A stretch of DNA of 64,000 nucleotides, from positions 20,817,001 through 20,881,000 of the forward strand of contig JAEOAD010000029.1 of NCBI GenBank assembly GCA_036365145.1. Reading direction: 5' to 3'. A program made the translations under genes and the position numbers. Positions 1 through 11,496 of the stretch are shown one piece after another. This DNA is from Orientallactaga sibirica (Eukaryota; Chordata; Mammalia; Rodentia; Dipodidae). Position 1 is the first letter of the stretch, and each line of letters starts with the position of its first letter. The notes below the pieces were generated by a model. The model was not told the origin of the DNA and did not search any database. It saw nothing but the letters and a program-made list of their open reading frames with translations.

Positions 1-158
1 GTGAGAATGGGGATGCTAGGGTCTCTTGCTGCTGCACACAAACTCCAGATGCTTGTACCACTTTGTGCATCTGGCTTCATGTGGTGACTGGGGAATTGAA
101 CCCAGGCTATCAGGCTTTGCAAACAAGCACCTGAACTGCTGAGCTATCTTTCTAGCCC
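1..158 (-). repeat. B2-like SINE, type A, cut by window edge
   Basis: On the minus strand this reads as the tRNA-derived head and body of the SINE common throughout this window. The block around 82-160 carries the reversed 'gctgagctatctttctagccc' head, and the 'ctccagatgc' and 'gtgcatctggctt' body words precede it. The tail is outside the window. It is more diverged than most copies (tctagccc instead of tccagccc). Confidence 0.8.
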
Positions 159-159
159 T

Positions 160-242
160 GCCCAGAATTTTTATATAGATTCTGGGGATTATCCTCATGC
201 TTGTGAAGCTAGCACTTTACCAACTGATCTATCTCCCTAACG
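160..242 (-). repeat. B4/ID-like SINE remnant
   Basis: The words 'cctcatgcttg', 'agcactttaccaactgat' and 'ctatctcccta' form the reversed tRNA-like head typical of B4/ID elements. Only this end remains. Confidence 0.5.
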
Positions 243-652
243 TTCAAGTAAATCTTGTTTGATTTTATACATTATAATCTTAAGGTCTCTGAGACTCCTG
301 TGATTCTAGTAACTTATTGTTTTCATTTTTCTTGTAGATTTTTGTAAGGTTTTGGAGTGACCATACAGACTACTCTGAGGCAAAGATTTGGGAAAAGCAT
401 GAGCTGTCAGGGATGGCTCTCAAGACAGGAGCACAGCCAATGTGAGTTTGCAGATAGTGGGCTTTATAGGGCTTCTTCAGTTGGGGGAAGGTGAGGAAGG
501 GAAAAGGATGAATAAGAAAGGTTCTTTTAGGGGAAATCTAGGATAGCCAGAGTGTGACACCAAAACAGAGACCAGGTGACTTATGAGATAAGGGGACAGG
601 AAACCATGACCTGGGGGTATTGTAGTCAAGGAAGGGATAATGGCTGGGCAGT

Positions 653-687
<35 letters not shown>

Positions 688-931
688 AGAGAGAGAGAGA
701 CATAGAGAGACAGAGAGAGACAGAGGGAGAGGAAGACAGATAGAGATGGGCACACCAGCAGCCTCTCAGCTGCTGCGAATGAAATCCAGATGTGTGTGCC
801 CCTTTGTGGTCAAATGCAGCATTGCGCCCTTGCATCACTGCATCTGGCTAAACGTGGGACCTGGAGATTGGAACCAGCGTTCTTAGGCTTGGGAGGCAGG
901 CACCTTAGCTGCTAAGCCACCTCTCCAGCCC
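653..931 (-). repeat. B2-like SINE, type B, full length
   Basis: A 30-base T run (reversed tail) is followed by GA-rich repeats, the type B body with 'cctttgtggtcaaatg', and the reversed head ending 'ccacctctccagcc'. The left flank gctgggcagt (643-652) recurs at 1209-1218, beyond the next SINE. Confidence 0.9.
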
Positions 932-940
932 CCTCAACAT

Positions 941-1207
941 TTTTTTTTTTTTTTTTTTTGGAGAAAGACACAGAGAGAGACAGAGGGGGGGAGAGGAGGA
1001 CAGATAGAGATGGGGGAGCCAGCAGCCTCTCAGCTACTGCTAACAAAATCCAGATGCGTGTGCCCCCTTGTGGTCAAGTGTGGCATTGCGCCCTGTGTCA
1101 CTCTGCATCTGGCTAAATGTGGGACCTGGAGATTGGAACCACTGGAAATTGGAACAGGTGTTCTTGGGCTTAGGAGGCAGGCGCCTTAACCGCTAAGCCA
1201 TCTCTGG
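941..1207 (-). repeat. B2-like SINE, type B, second of a pair
   Basis: This is a second type B copy in the same orientation, only about 10 bases from the first. It starts with an 18-base T run and ends in 'aagccatctct'. Its body holds 'tgcccccttgtgg' at 1061-1073, the reverse of a CTCF-like core. A short internal duplication ('gattggaaccactggaaattgg') is visible near 1130-1155. Confidence 0.9.
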
Positions 1208-1218
1208 TGCTGGGCAGT

Positions 1219-3290
1219 CTTTTGAGGAATGTGGATAACCTACTTCCTTATGTCTTTGTTGCCCTTTTTCTGTCCTTGGTGACTCTGTTTTGGGAGCCTG
1301 TCCTGACCTAACATTCCAGCCTTTTGTTAATGATAAGAGAGGAAGGTTAATTTCTTCATGGTGAACATAGGAGTAATGGGTTCTTATGGGAGAGGCTGGA
1401 TAATTCAGTGGATGGGTCTCCCTTCAAGGCAAGTGATGAGGAAGCAGTTTCATGGTGGCTAGAGGTGGCATCGTGATGAGATCCATAGTGAGTACCCTCT
1501 GCCAGTGCCAGTGTAGCATGCTGTTATGACTTGGTTCTGAATGAAACAGAGACTTCTCTTGCACCATCCCTGTATGGAGCTGGCTTTGGGGCAGTTGCTG
1601 GTGACATCTGTTATAGAGAAGGTGAGGGAGATGGGCTGTGCACACCATGTGAGAAGACAGAAGGAAGAATTAAAGAGCTCATTACCCTTGTCAACAGCTA
1701 TGAAATCAAAACAGTAGGCCCAAGGGGAGAATGAGCACTCAGCGATGAGGGATAGAGGGCTTGGGGCAAGAGAGAGGAGACAGAGGGGCATCAGTGTATT
1801 CAAGAGGAGCACTTGGGGATCAGGGAAGAGTACGAATATGAGAGAGTTTAAGTTGGAGAGTGTCTCTTGGGGTGGCACATACTTATCCTTGGATGAGATA
1901 TTGCAAGGACTAAGGCAGGAGGAGGCCTGAGGAATAGCTCTGATTCTGGCTATGGCAAGTGGGAGGAGCTGGGGTCAGGGTAGGTGAAGTTAATCAGGGA
2001 CAGGCAGGGGCAGAAGGCATGAGTTAATGTTAGAGGTTAGTGTTGTAAGTCAGCATCAGACAGGGGAGCCTATTAGTCTGAATCATTGTTTATATTGTAG
2101 TTATATTTTGTAGTTACATTTTTCTTACTGGATGATTAAGACCATGTAGGCTGCCAGAATTAACTGTGTATTTTGGAGGTCAATAATGGCACTGTAGGAG
2201 AGACTTTTAGAGACCTGTGAGAAGTTCTGTGACTCTCAGCATTGTCATCTGCTAGGATAAGTCAAGGACGTGTTGACGAAATGGCCCTCTTTCTTTTGGG
2301 AAGCCTGGGGACTGATTTTACTCCCATGTGACTCTCCTGTTGCAGATACACTGACTTGGAATTCACCTCTGGGTCCCCATATCCTCTCTGATCAAGAAGA
2401 CAGGTAACTTACCAGAGGCTAGAAATTCGCACTGTCCCATCATCTCCTGTGGCCTTCTGACCTGGGAGCAGGAACCAAAATATTGGTTATCCTTTTAACT
2501 CTAATGTTTCCAATTAATTTTGGCTTCTACATATGGTTATTAATCACTCAGAGTGACTTTATATATCTGATTAGCAAAACAGATTAGTTAAAAAGGCACA
2601 GAACATATCTGGTTAGAAAAGCAGATCTGGTTAGAGAATGCCACAATAGTTTAAAATCATTCTGATTAATATTTAAGCTTAGTGGTAAGGTGACAGTGTT
2701 AAGCTATATCAGGGACATAGAAAGCTTACACATTCTATCTTTTAAGTATATGTCAGTTATAAGTATAGGCAGAACATTTTAGTAGCCCTGAAAACAATAT
2801 TTTATCAATAACTTTAAGCCAATTTATTTAACCTAGAAATTGTATGTCAGGAAAAGACAAGAGAGTATAAAAACTTGGCATCTGTATTTGTAAACAACTT
2901 TGGCTAGCCTGTATACCAATGCAAGTACCAATTATTGTATAAATAAAGTTGAAGTTATGAGTAAGCTTAAACAGAAGGTTAAAGACAATGTACTTAATCA
3001 GATTGCAGACTTCTTGAGGTATAAAATGACTATTAGTCTAGGGCTTACATCAGACTAACAAAGTATGGTCCTGGCTGGTAGCAGGTTGCTATGGTATCCA
3101 TGTTGTAAACTTAACTTTAACTCATTGATGTTAATCTTGTCGTTGTAATGGTCATGAAAGACTGAATTTAAAGTACCCAACCAAGTTAGCTAGGTTCCTC
3201 TATTTGTCAACCTGTTAACTGAATCTTAAGGTTAAAATTGACTCATTAATATTTAATTCTCTCCTAAGGGTATTATATCTAAAACCCTGC
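1219..3290. other. Intergenic stretch, no gene recognised
   Basis: I see no spliced exon, known repeat head or long coding frame here. The part after about 2450 is AT-rich and has a loosely repeated 'atctggttag' word between 2560 and 2635, which may mark an old retroelement I cannot name. It ends at an A26 run (3294-3319) that may be the tail of a decayed B1. Confidence 0.5.
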
Positions 3291-3659
3291 CTCAAAAAAA
3301 AAAAAAAAAAAAAAAAAACTCTGAAAAATTATCTACTCCCTTTTTTCATATTTTATAAGGTAAACAGACTACATTTGGAGAGACTGAACAGCATTTATCT
3401 GTCATACACTTAGAAACTATTTACTTCATGGTGAGCAGTAAAAAAAAAATGCTAAACAAAGTTATATTGCAATTTAAGATGCAATTCCTCTAACAATCAG
3501 TCTTAATACTTTAGATTTAAATAACGTTATTACTGAGAAAGTTTACCAAAGTGCCACAGACAAAATTATTAATTAGATCTATGTTTTACATCATAGTCCT
3601 ACATGAACATACATATCTGAAATTAAAGCATCAGAATTTTCACTATTCTGGTATTTTCT

Positions 3660-3882
3660 GTTTTATTTTTCAAAATTTATTTTTATTTGGACAGAGAGAG
3701 AGAGGAGGAGGAGAGAGAGGGAGAGAGAGAGAGACAAAGAATTCAAAGCTTCCACCCACTGCAAATTAACTCCAGATTCATGTGCCACCTTGTGTATCTG
3801 GCTTACATGGAACCTGAAGAACTGAACCTGGGTCCTTAGGCTTTGCAGGCAAGTGCTTTAACTGTTAATCCATCTCTCAAGG
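3660..3882 (-). repeat. B2-like SINE, type A
   Basis: An AT-rich tail, GA repeats, 'ctccagattcatgtgccaccttgtg' body words and a reversed head ('taatccatctct') are present. An approximate target duplication ggtatttt flanks it. Confidence 0.85.
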
Positions 3883-5118
3883 TCTTTGGTATTTTATGTT
3901 GACACAATGTTTTTAAATTCTTGCAAACCACCAAGCTGATATCTCCATCCATTAATGTTTTGGCAGCAAAGTTCTGAAGACTTTACTAAACTACTTAACT
4001 GTGAAGTCTCTTCCAAGATTTTAGCTTCCAATTTCAACTTGGCTAAGTATATTTATTAATTTCCCCTATTATCATCAAGAGAATAGATGGAAAATTCCTC
4101 AAACAGTAACTAAAATTTGTACCAAACAAGAGGATACTGTTGAAGTATTGTTGAGTTTTCCCTAGTGTTAAATATATAGCCCATACACGTGAAACAAAAT
4201 TTAGTTCATTCTATTAATTTTGTACAAATAGTTTTGACAATTTCCAGACATTTTTTTACTCCCAGTTGCTCACAATATATGTTCTCTGTCCTTTGCTACT
4301 TAATCATTTTAACATTGCTAGTTTTATGTTTGCAGATCCACAAAATCCACACATCATTACTGACATGAAGGTGGAATTCACAGGGTGACATTCATTTTCA
4401 TAATAATCACCTACAATTATATAACACTGATGTCCTACATTTAATTAACAATTTTTTTTCAGAACTCCTCCTTTCCACACAGTGGCTGCCCTTTACATCT
4501 CAATTTCCTCTAAGTGGATGTATATCCAGTCAATAAATCTGACGAAGTGCACAAAATGAAATATTCATTAGAAACCCAAGAGGTATGCCAAACTCTGGTG
4601 TTTAGCCATATGGTCCAAGATCTCTAAATTGTTTAGTATTCTAACCTTCACACAAATTCAAGTATTTTATCCAAAGAAACCTGTCACTCTATTTCTATAT
4701 TAAATTTTTAATGAATCAACAGTTTTCAACTTTCTTTCTGGCTCATAGGTCTGCATAGGAACAGCAACCAAGCTGAGTTAGCAAGCATACTGGCCAAGCA
4801 CAGCCCTGGATCAGGGCCCCCCAAACCACCAGAGGTCTAATAATTTCCAGGTCTCTGTTCCTCAGGAGAAGCCCTGGAATGTGGTATCTCTGGGAACAGG
4901 TTCACACTGGGCAACAGCTCTACCAGCCAATCTTGTGGTTGTCTTTGGAGGGGACTGCTTCACCCTTCTTAATCATATCTTTGAAAACATATACTTTAAA
5001 TATACCTTTTCTTTCCAGTATTTATTTGTATATATTTATTTGTGAATAAGCTCATCTTAGATTTTAAGATTTTTAACTTCTAAGGGCAGTTAACTTGATT
5101 CAGAATGTACTATCATGC
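3883..5118. other. AT-rich intergenic DNA
   Basis: No coding exon, RNA gene or young repeat is visible. A short GC-richer patch at 4760-4960 contains no open frame of note. Confidence 0.5.
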
Positions 5119-5379
5119 TATGGGCTGAATGTTTTTCTCCCACTACCCAAATTCATATGCTGAAGTCCTAATCCCTAAGTGGGGGCATATCTGGAGAGCC
5201 TTTGAGAACTTATTAGGTAATGAGAAGCAGCCCTCAACATGAGAAGAGTGTTCTTACCAAAAGAGATATCTCGTTGTGAACAATGGCTGTTTGAAGACCA
5301 GGAATCGGGTCAAGCACCACATCTTCTGACATCTTGGTCATGCAATTCTCAGCCTCCAGAACTGTGTGACATGTATGTT
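5119..5379 (+). repeat. Old MaLR-type LTR (MLT1/MST-like)
   Basis: The order of short words fits mammalian MaLR LTRs: 'gggctgaatgttt' near the start, then 'attcatatgctgaagtcctaa', 'gagaacttattaggtaatgag', and 'cagcctccagaactgtgtga' near the end. The family is recalled from memory. The copy is strongly diverged and I see no internal MaLR region beside it. Confidence 0.7.
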
Positions 5380-5460
5380 CTTTGTTGACGTCACCTAAGA
5401 TGTAGTATAGCTACAGACCAAGATGCTGACTTGATTCAATTTCAATGACTTGAATGTCGA

Positions 5461-7615
5461 CATATAGGGCATGGCTTGGTGGGCGGTGGTGGATTAAGGA
5501 ATTTATGGGCCCAGTGGCCTTCCTGGCCACATTTCAAGCATGCCCCTGGTGGGGTGGACAGTGACTGTGTCCTGGTGGGATGGGGTTTAGGAGTGCCCTC
5601 TTTTCCCCTCTGTGGGAAGACCGATGGCCTCAGGGCAGCTATTAAGGCTTGGGCTTGTAGGGTCGCCTTCTGTTACATCCGAGCCTGTCTTGGCTGCCTC
5701 TTCTTGAGCATTAAAAACCTTAAATGCCATCCTCATCAGATCCCGAATGGGAGTCTGAGGCCCCTCTTCTGCCCTCTTTAGTTTCTTTCTAATACCAGGG
5801 GAAGACTGGGAAATGAAATGAGTAGCCAGCATCGTGGCCCCTGCTTCTGAGGCTGGATCTAGGCAGGTGTATTGGATCATAGCCTCTTGTAACCTGTTTA
5901 GAAAAATAGCTAGGTTTTTATTTAAGCCTTGAATGATCTCCCTAAGTTTATCAAAATTAACCAACTTGTTAGATACTGTTTCCATAACGCTAGCATCACC
6001 TTCTACTCCCTTTTGATAATTTCATCCCGGGTCTGTGTCAGGAACCGCCTGTGACCCAGAAGGAAAAGTTTGGTTAGTTAAGTCAGTCTGGCCAGCGTAT
6101 TGTTTGGCTGCCATCTGTATCCATTCTAGTTCTTGTGGGGTGAGGGTGGAAACAAGAATAACATGTAAGTCACGCCAGGTTAGGCTATAGCCTGAGTGAA
6201 GCAACAGAATTTTTTAATACAGGAAGTTGGGTTGGCTGAGAAAGAGCCAAGGTGCTTCTCAATTTGGGACAGGTCCTGGAGAGAAAACAGAACATGTACC
6301 TGGGCAACACCTTCAGCCCCTGCCACTTCCAGGAGGGGAAAGATGCCAGCAGCAAGGGGCTGTCGGAATATGGTATGGGAGGCGATAGGAGAGGGGTCAG
6401 AAGGGTTAGGAGTTTCAGGAGCAGACCAAGTGAGCGGGTGGGGGTTGGGGAGTGTGGAGTAGAGGACTGGATGAGTCGGGTGGGGTTGAGCAAGGGAAGA
6501 TGAGGTTGGGGGTAGGGTGTTGGGGGTGCAGAGGAGTCCTGGTGAGTTGGCTGAGACTTTGGGGAAAGGCTGGAACTGGAAGAGAGGAGGGAGGAGGGGA
6601 GATGACCATGGGGGAGTGGAAGGGAGTGGAAGAAGAGGTGGAGCATAGAAGGGGTGAGGGGAAGGAGTAGGGGAGAGGGGATGAAGGCCTTGAGGGTTTG
6701 GAAGGGATGATGTGATTGGGGGAGGAGTAGGAAATAAGGGAGGGGGAAGTGGATCAGTAGGAGGAGAAAGGGCGGAGAGGGAGGGAGGGGTGGGGGTGGC
6801 AGCAGAAGAGGGAGAACAAAGAGAAGGCTGGGAACTATTGGGAGGGTCGCATGTTTGGGGAGCCAAGCGTTCTGGGGATTCAGTTAGCCCTGAAGACTCG
6901 AGTTCGGGATCTGAGTCTTGTGGTTCTGAATGACTTATAGCGTTTGTCTATTCTGGCTAGGAGAACCGGAGCTGTGGAACTGGCTACAGAGAGAAGGATA
7001 AGAGCATAGCTCCCAAAAAGCCTGAACATAAGGAGACCATATGCCAGAGCATGGACAAAAGTGTTCCAAATCACCACGGAGGACCCTGAAATCTAGAGTG
7101 CCCTCTGGAGGCCAGTAGGACTTGTTGTCCAGCTCCTAAAAGGCCAATTTTTTTGAGAGTAAAAAATCAAGCATTTAGGCTTAATGGTTTGAGAGAGCTC
7201 CAATTAGGATATGTTTTATAACAGACAGCCCAAAGGCGTCTGAGGGTCGAGTTTTGATTCGCAGTTGCTCATTTCAAAGCCGAGGCCTAAGGATCTGAGC
7301 CGGGAGACAGAGACCAGAGTGAGGCATCCCCCAATGGCCTGGGCCCAAAACAGTGAGAGAGAGAGTGGGTAATCCTAAGGAGGGACGTCTCCCAGCGCCT
7401 TAGGGTACCTGGCTGCCTGGCACGGAGAAAAACAGAAGGGCTTGTCCTGGTACTGCTAAGACTTCAGACAGGGGCCCCGGGAGGCCGAGGCTACAAAGTA
7501 GGCAACGTACAGGGAATCAGAAGGTGACCTATCGTGTGGGGTACACAGCCAGAAGAGGGGAGGCCTTCCACAGTCAACTGGGAGCCAGTCCCTCGAGAAT
7601 GGGGGCGCAGATCCA
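5461..7615 (-). pseudogene. Decayed class I ERV: leader and broken gag
   Basis: Read on the minus strand from the primer binding site, this shows in order a leader (about 7615-7250), a matrix-like segment (about 7200-6880), a long proline/serine-rich p12-like segment (about 6870-6350), a capsid (about 6290-5620) and a nucleocapsid zinc knuckle (5540-5499). In wild-type retroviruses these build the virion core. The capsid retains the recognisable series Phe-Ser-Leu-Gln-Asp-Leu, Leu-Asp-Pro-Ala-Ser and Ile-Arg-Lys-Lys-Leu-Lys. Coding capacity is lost: there are stops in the matrix segment, a frame break near 6200, and a stop at about 6020. The zinc knuckle is Cys-x2-Cys-x4-His-x4-Phe, so the last zinc ligand is missing. 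Nothing of pol, env or a second LTR follows; the element ends abruptly near 5460. The family type (gammaretrovirus-like) is clear, the subfamily is not. Confidence 0.85.
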
Positions 7616-7633
7616 CCCGGGTTTTCAGCACCA
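7616..7633 (-). promoter_or_regulatory. ERV primer binding site, tRNA-Phe-like
   Basis: The minus strand reads TGGTGCTGAAAACCCGGG directly inside the LTR. It matches the 3' end complement of tRNA-Phe with one substitution and one extra A. Other common primers (Pro, Gly, Lys, Glu) fit worse. It lies two bases from the LTR edge, where a primer binding site is expected. Confidence 0.75.
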
Positions 7634-7635
7634 CA

Positions 7636-8110
7636 TGAAAGGATTGACTAACGCGGAAACCAGATCAGACCAGATAAAGCTAGTTCAGGTTTATTGGCAC
7701 AGCTCTCGGTGGAGGTTCCTCAGTCTTGAGGCACAAGGCCAGGGAAGTCACATCTGGGACCTAAGATGGAGAGCTTTTAAAGGCTTGGGCGGGGGAAGGT
7801 GATGTGTTAGCTAGGAGCCAGGGGCAGGCTGAGAAATGTAACTGTTCAGAGATGGGAGGGGGCAGAGGTCTCTTTACAAAGGTCACAACTAGGGAAGGGG
7901 CCAACCATTTGGCAGACAGGAGAGTCTTGAGACTGCTGGTCCTGATCATGGTTAGGAATGTGGGTGGTGGGGTTGTTGGAGGGCATGGCCGCCAAGTTAG
8001 GTCCTTTGTTCTGAGCACAGCCCGGCCTAACAGGCACTATTTGAGAAGGCTGAGGACCGTTTAGGAAGTAGAGCCTTGCCTTGAAGAAGTGAATCACTGG
8101 GGATGTGCAT
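7636..8110 (-). repeat. ERV LTR (single, left-over 5' LTR)
   Basis: The U5 end is marked by TG at 7636 (CA on the minus strand) next to the primer binding site. On the minus strand a GC box (CCCCCGCCC, 7796-7788) is followed by a TATA-like TTTAAAAG (7781-7774) and by AATAAA (7695-7690), the usual U3-R order. The outer edge is uncertain because a SINE has inserted at about 8118. The second LTR is absent from the window. Confidence 0.65.
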
Positions 8111-8118
8111 TGGAGTTT

Positions 8119-8156
8119 TTTTTTTTTTTTTTTAATTAATTAATTTATTTGCAAGC

Positions 8157-8191
<35 letters not shown>

Positions 8192-8374
8192 AGGAAAGAG
8201 AAGACAGGTAGACAGAGAGAGAATGGGCATGCCAGGGCCTGTAGCCACTGCAAACCGAACTCCAGATACATGTGCCCCTTGTGCATCTGGCTTACATGGG
8301 TCCTGGAGAATAGAACCGGGATCCTTTGGCTTCGCAGGCAAATGGCTTAAGCGCTACGGCATTTCTCCAGCCCG
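8119..8374 (-). repeat. B2-like SINE, type A, at the ERV edge
   Basis: It is complete, from the T/AATTAATT tail to the reversed head 'catttctccagcc'. A 12-base target duplication gcattggagttt is present at 8107-8118 and 8375-8386, so it is a real, later insertion. Confidence 0.92.
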
Positions 8375-8389
8375 GCATTGGAGTTTAAT

Positions 8390-8580
8390 AGGCTGCTCCA
8401 TTTCCTGTTTGTCTGCATGCTTCTTGACTGCAATGTGACCAACTCGACTCCAGCTGCCAAAGCAAAGATTCTCTCCCCTCCCCACATGATGGAATCTATT
8501 CCCCAGGACCTGAATTCGAGGATAACTCTTTCATTAAGTTGATTTTGGTCATAAAAAATGAGAAAGTAACTAATACACCT
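8390..8580 (+). repeat. MaLR-like LTR 3' end
   Basis: The words 'gatggaatctattcccc', 'tttcattaagttgattttgg' and 'gagaaagtaactaatac' follow the order of the 3' part of rodent MT/ORR1-type LTRs as I remember them. Similar endings occur near 13.4 and 15.75 kb. Family assignment is tentative. Confidence 0.45.
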
Positions 8581-8589
8581 TCATAATCT

Positions 8590-9950
8590 CCATTTTCTTT
8601 TCCCTAAATCGTTTTATTCTTCTCTGTCCCTCAATCAGTAAATGCAGGACATGCCTGTACTTTTTCAAATAGACACCAGAGGGAGCACCAAACTACAACT
8701 GTCTAGCGGGTTTTGAGAGCTATACAGCAATTTACCAATTCTCTGTTTATGCTTCAGGAGGCTTCTCGGGCGGAAACCCCATATTCTGATCCATAACCCT
8801 CCACAAAATACCCCCTTTCTTTGGGGGGGGGGTTCCTTTACATCCTCATCTCTGCAAAGTCTAATCTCCTCTCTTGTTCCAGTCAGCTTGCAGCAGCAGC
8901 TGCAGATCCCAGCTTCCAGTAGCTGTCTGTCTAGTAACCCAACCACGCAGACGTTGTTCATGTCTTTCATACTACAAAACCCACCCAAGTCTCTTCTGCG
9001 GTTTTGGCGCGGCTCTGCGCCTCATCTCGGCTCCACCCGAAGGCCTGAGATCGGAGATGGGCGGTACCTTCCTCCCTAGGCCAAGATGCTGCGCGCCCTC
9101 TGCCCTCGCAGTCACAACCCTCCACCGCCAGATGGCACTAGAGAAGCCCTGATCGCCCGTGGGTGGCATGCCCGCTTCTGGCTCCCGCAACAGTCCGCGC
9201 CCTGCTTGGAGTCTTGCACAGGAAACCCCTATCTCTCGGGTTTGCCCGGCATTCCTTTTAACGATTCCTGAGATTTCCACGCAATCCTGGATCTGTTCCA
9301 AGTGCTGGCAGGAGCCGCATCCAGATGCAGGGCGCTTCCCAGCTGTTGCTCCCTTCTGGTCCCCTAACTCCCACAATGTCACCTGATCTCGGTCGTACCT
9401 GAGTGCCACCTCCCTTCTCTTCTCCATTATGTCAAGAATCCACTCTCCTGCTTGTCGTTCCCCTCTGGTTTTTTGTCCTGGAAGACCATCAGTGACTCTA
9501 AGCTGATTTTGCCCCATTTCTCAGGTTAGCTTCTGAGTCCCTCGTCTTACCCGAGAACACTAAGAGCTCCGGACTGCTCAGCCTGATGACATGCTCTCGA
9601 ATTTTTCCGCCGGGCTCGCTCGCTCCTGGGACCCCTCCCCCACAGAATCTTACTTGCCCCAAAGCCCCTAGACCGGAGCTGGAACCCTGCCTCCATCCCT
9701 CTGGGGGCTCTGCTGTGATGCATTTGTACAGAGCCTGGCTTGCTTTGTCCCTCTCTAAACCTACTCGCCAATCCCATCCTGAATGTGCTTTACAGAATTT
9801 TAAGGCATAGTCACCAGCGTACAGACGCCCTTGGGGTCCAGTGTTCCCGCCTGTCACACGTGTCACACAGTACCACAATGACTCTCCTTCCCTGGCCCCT
9901 GGGGAAGTTAAATGGAGTTGCATCAAGAGCTTACAAATGGCTTTGACACA
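8590..9950. other. GC/CpG-richer block of unknown function
   Basis: Compared with its AT-rich surroundings, this stretch has many CpGs (for example ggcgcggctctgcgcc near 9005 and tccgccgggctcgctcgctcc near 9606). It also carries a minus-strand open frame of 181 codons (9517-8972) and another of 142 codons (9926-9498), neither of which I recognise. It could be a small CpG-island promoter of a non-coding RNA, the 5' end of a GC-rich retroelement, or a retrocopy. The 31-base T run at 10034-10064 next to it would fit the reversed tail of a minus-strand insertion. Confidence 0.4.
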
Positions 9951-10032
9951 GACTAAACATTTGTCACTAACAAGTCGCTAGAGTCCTATCACAACCCAAA
10001 ATCTCAGTGACACATTACTGGCTTGCGAGTGG

Positions 10033-10033
<1 letters not shown>

Positions 10034-10064
<31 letters not shown>
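10034..10064. repeat. Poly(T) run, 31 bases
   Basis: This is an uninterrupted T31. No SINE body adjoins it, so it is either a tail of an unidentified minus-strand retrocopy or simple slippage. An A-rich purine tract (10178-10258) follows about 110 bases later. Confidence 0.9.
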
Positions 10065-10065
<1 letters not shown>

Positions 10066-10769
10066 GTGGACCCCTTTCTCTCTGTATGACCAGGTCTTTG
10101 GTTCAAGGTCTCCCTTGTCTTACAGAAAACCTACAAGCCCAGTTCCAGATGTTCCTAGGTCTCAGAGCTCGCTTAAGGAAAAGAAAGAAAGGGAAGAGGG
10201 GAAAGGGGAAGAAAGGAAAACAAATAGGAAAAAAAAAAAGAAAAGAAAAGAAAATTGAGTAAGTATAAAGCTGTAAAGAACACACTGGGTTCTCATGACT
10301 TGGATTCTAAGAGGGCCCTTCTTGTATCTGAGCTATTTTTTAAAGCTATCAATGGTGGACAATTCACAGCATTGTGTGTAACTTTTGTCTCTTTGTACAA
10401 GCACCAGTCTGACAATCATGTTCAAACTCATTTGGTGTTCCCGATCTATAATTAGTCCTGCTTTATGTTTTCTTTAAAGCTCCCTAATCTCATCTTGGTT
10501 TCCTCATTTCATAATCAGTCCCATAAAATACTTAAAAAATATTATGTGACAAAATCTGAGCCCAGTGCCATCTTCCTGTCCTCCATCCTTGCTTATGCTC
10601 TGCCAAGCCCAGCTGTCTCCCACTGACTTCCATATCATTTAAGTTTTATTACGTTCCCCACCCCTCTTCTTTGAATCTTCTTTCAGCCCATCATGGGCCC
10701 CACCCTAGTTTTCTGGCATCTATACACTGCCAAAATAACATATATAAAGATGTTAAACTAAGACTGCAT

Positions 10770-10899
10770 ATAAGAGAGCACATGAGGTGTTTATTTTTGT
10801 TTTTTGAGTCTGAATTTCTACAATTAATATATTTTCCAGTTCCATTCATTTTATGTCAATTTCTTTTGTTATTTATAGATGAATAGAATACCATCGTGT

Positions 10900-10934
<35 letters not shown>

Positions 10935-11190
10935 TATTTTCATTATTCAGTAATCTGTTGATAGATGTCAATTGCTGTAAAGCAGTGACATGCAATAATA
11001 AACATGGATGGGTAATTACCTTTGTAGTAAAATGTAGAGTCCTTAAGGAATATGACCAGGAGTGGTATGGCTGAGTTTATCATATAATAGCTCCATTTTT
11101 ATGTTTTTGAGAAGTATTTACACTGGTTTCCATAATGATTGCATGCTAAACCTCATGTGTACTCCCAACTCCCAATGTGAAACTACTTCT
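10770..11190 (+). repeat. LINE-1 3' region fragment
   Basis: It follows the well-known order of the L1 3' end: 'ccagttccattcatttt', 'gatgaatagaataccatcgtgta', 'cagtaatctgttgatagatg', 'gcaataataaacatggatgg', 'accaggagtggtatggctgag', 'actggtttccataatgattgcatg'. A (TA)15 run at 10903-10932 sits where L1 has its TA-rich stretch. It is diverged and non-coding. Confidence 0.8.
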
Positions 11191-11496
11191 GTTTGACTTT
11201 TTACCCTGTCCTCTTTCATACTCTATGGAAGTTAAAACACAGAAACTGGTGGATTTAATTAGAGAAATCTCTAAGCCAGTAAATAACAATAGTAATAGAA
11301 AAGTTATGCTCTATACTGTACTAAGAGTAAAAATAACAGTAAGTCGCTGTGGATAAGACCAAACAATGCTGACTGTGTATACTGTGCCAGCATCTAATAA
11401 CTGGGTTCTTGCCTCACATCAATGGGTGGGAGCTGTTATTGCTCCCATAATGTTAAAACACTTTTGATTCTAATTCTTCTTTGAAAAATAAATTTT

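Noticed and set aside
477..838. Small lysine-run open frames near 0.5-0.8 kb
   Set aside because: They are produced by the tail and GA repeats of a type B SINE.
6180..6866. A 228-codon proline-rich minus-strand frame as a cellular gene
   Set aside because: It runs into capsid-like sequence of the ERV and is in the place of the gag p12-like segment, so it is a retroviral remnant.
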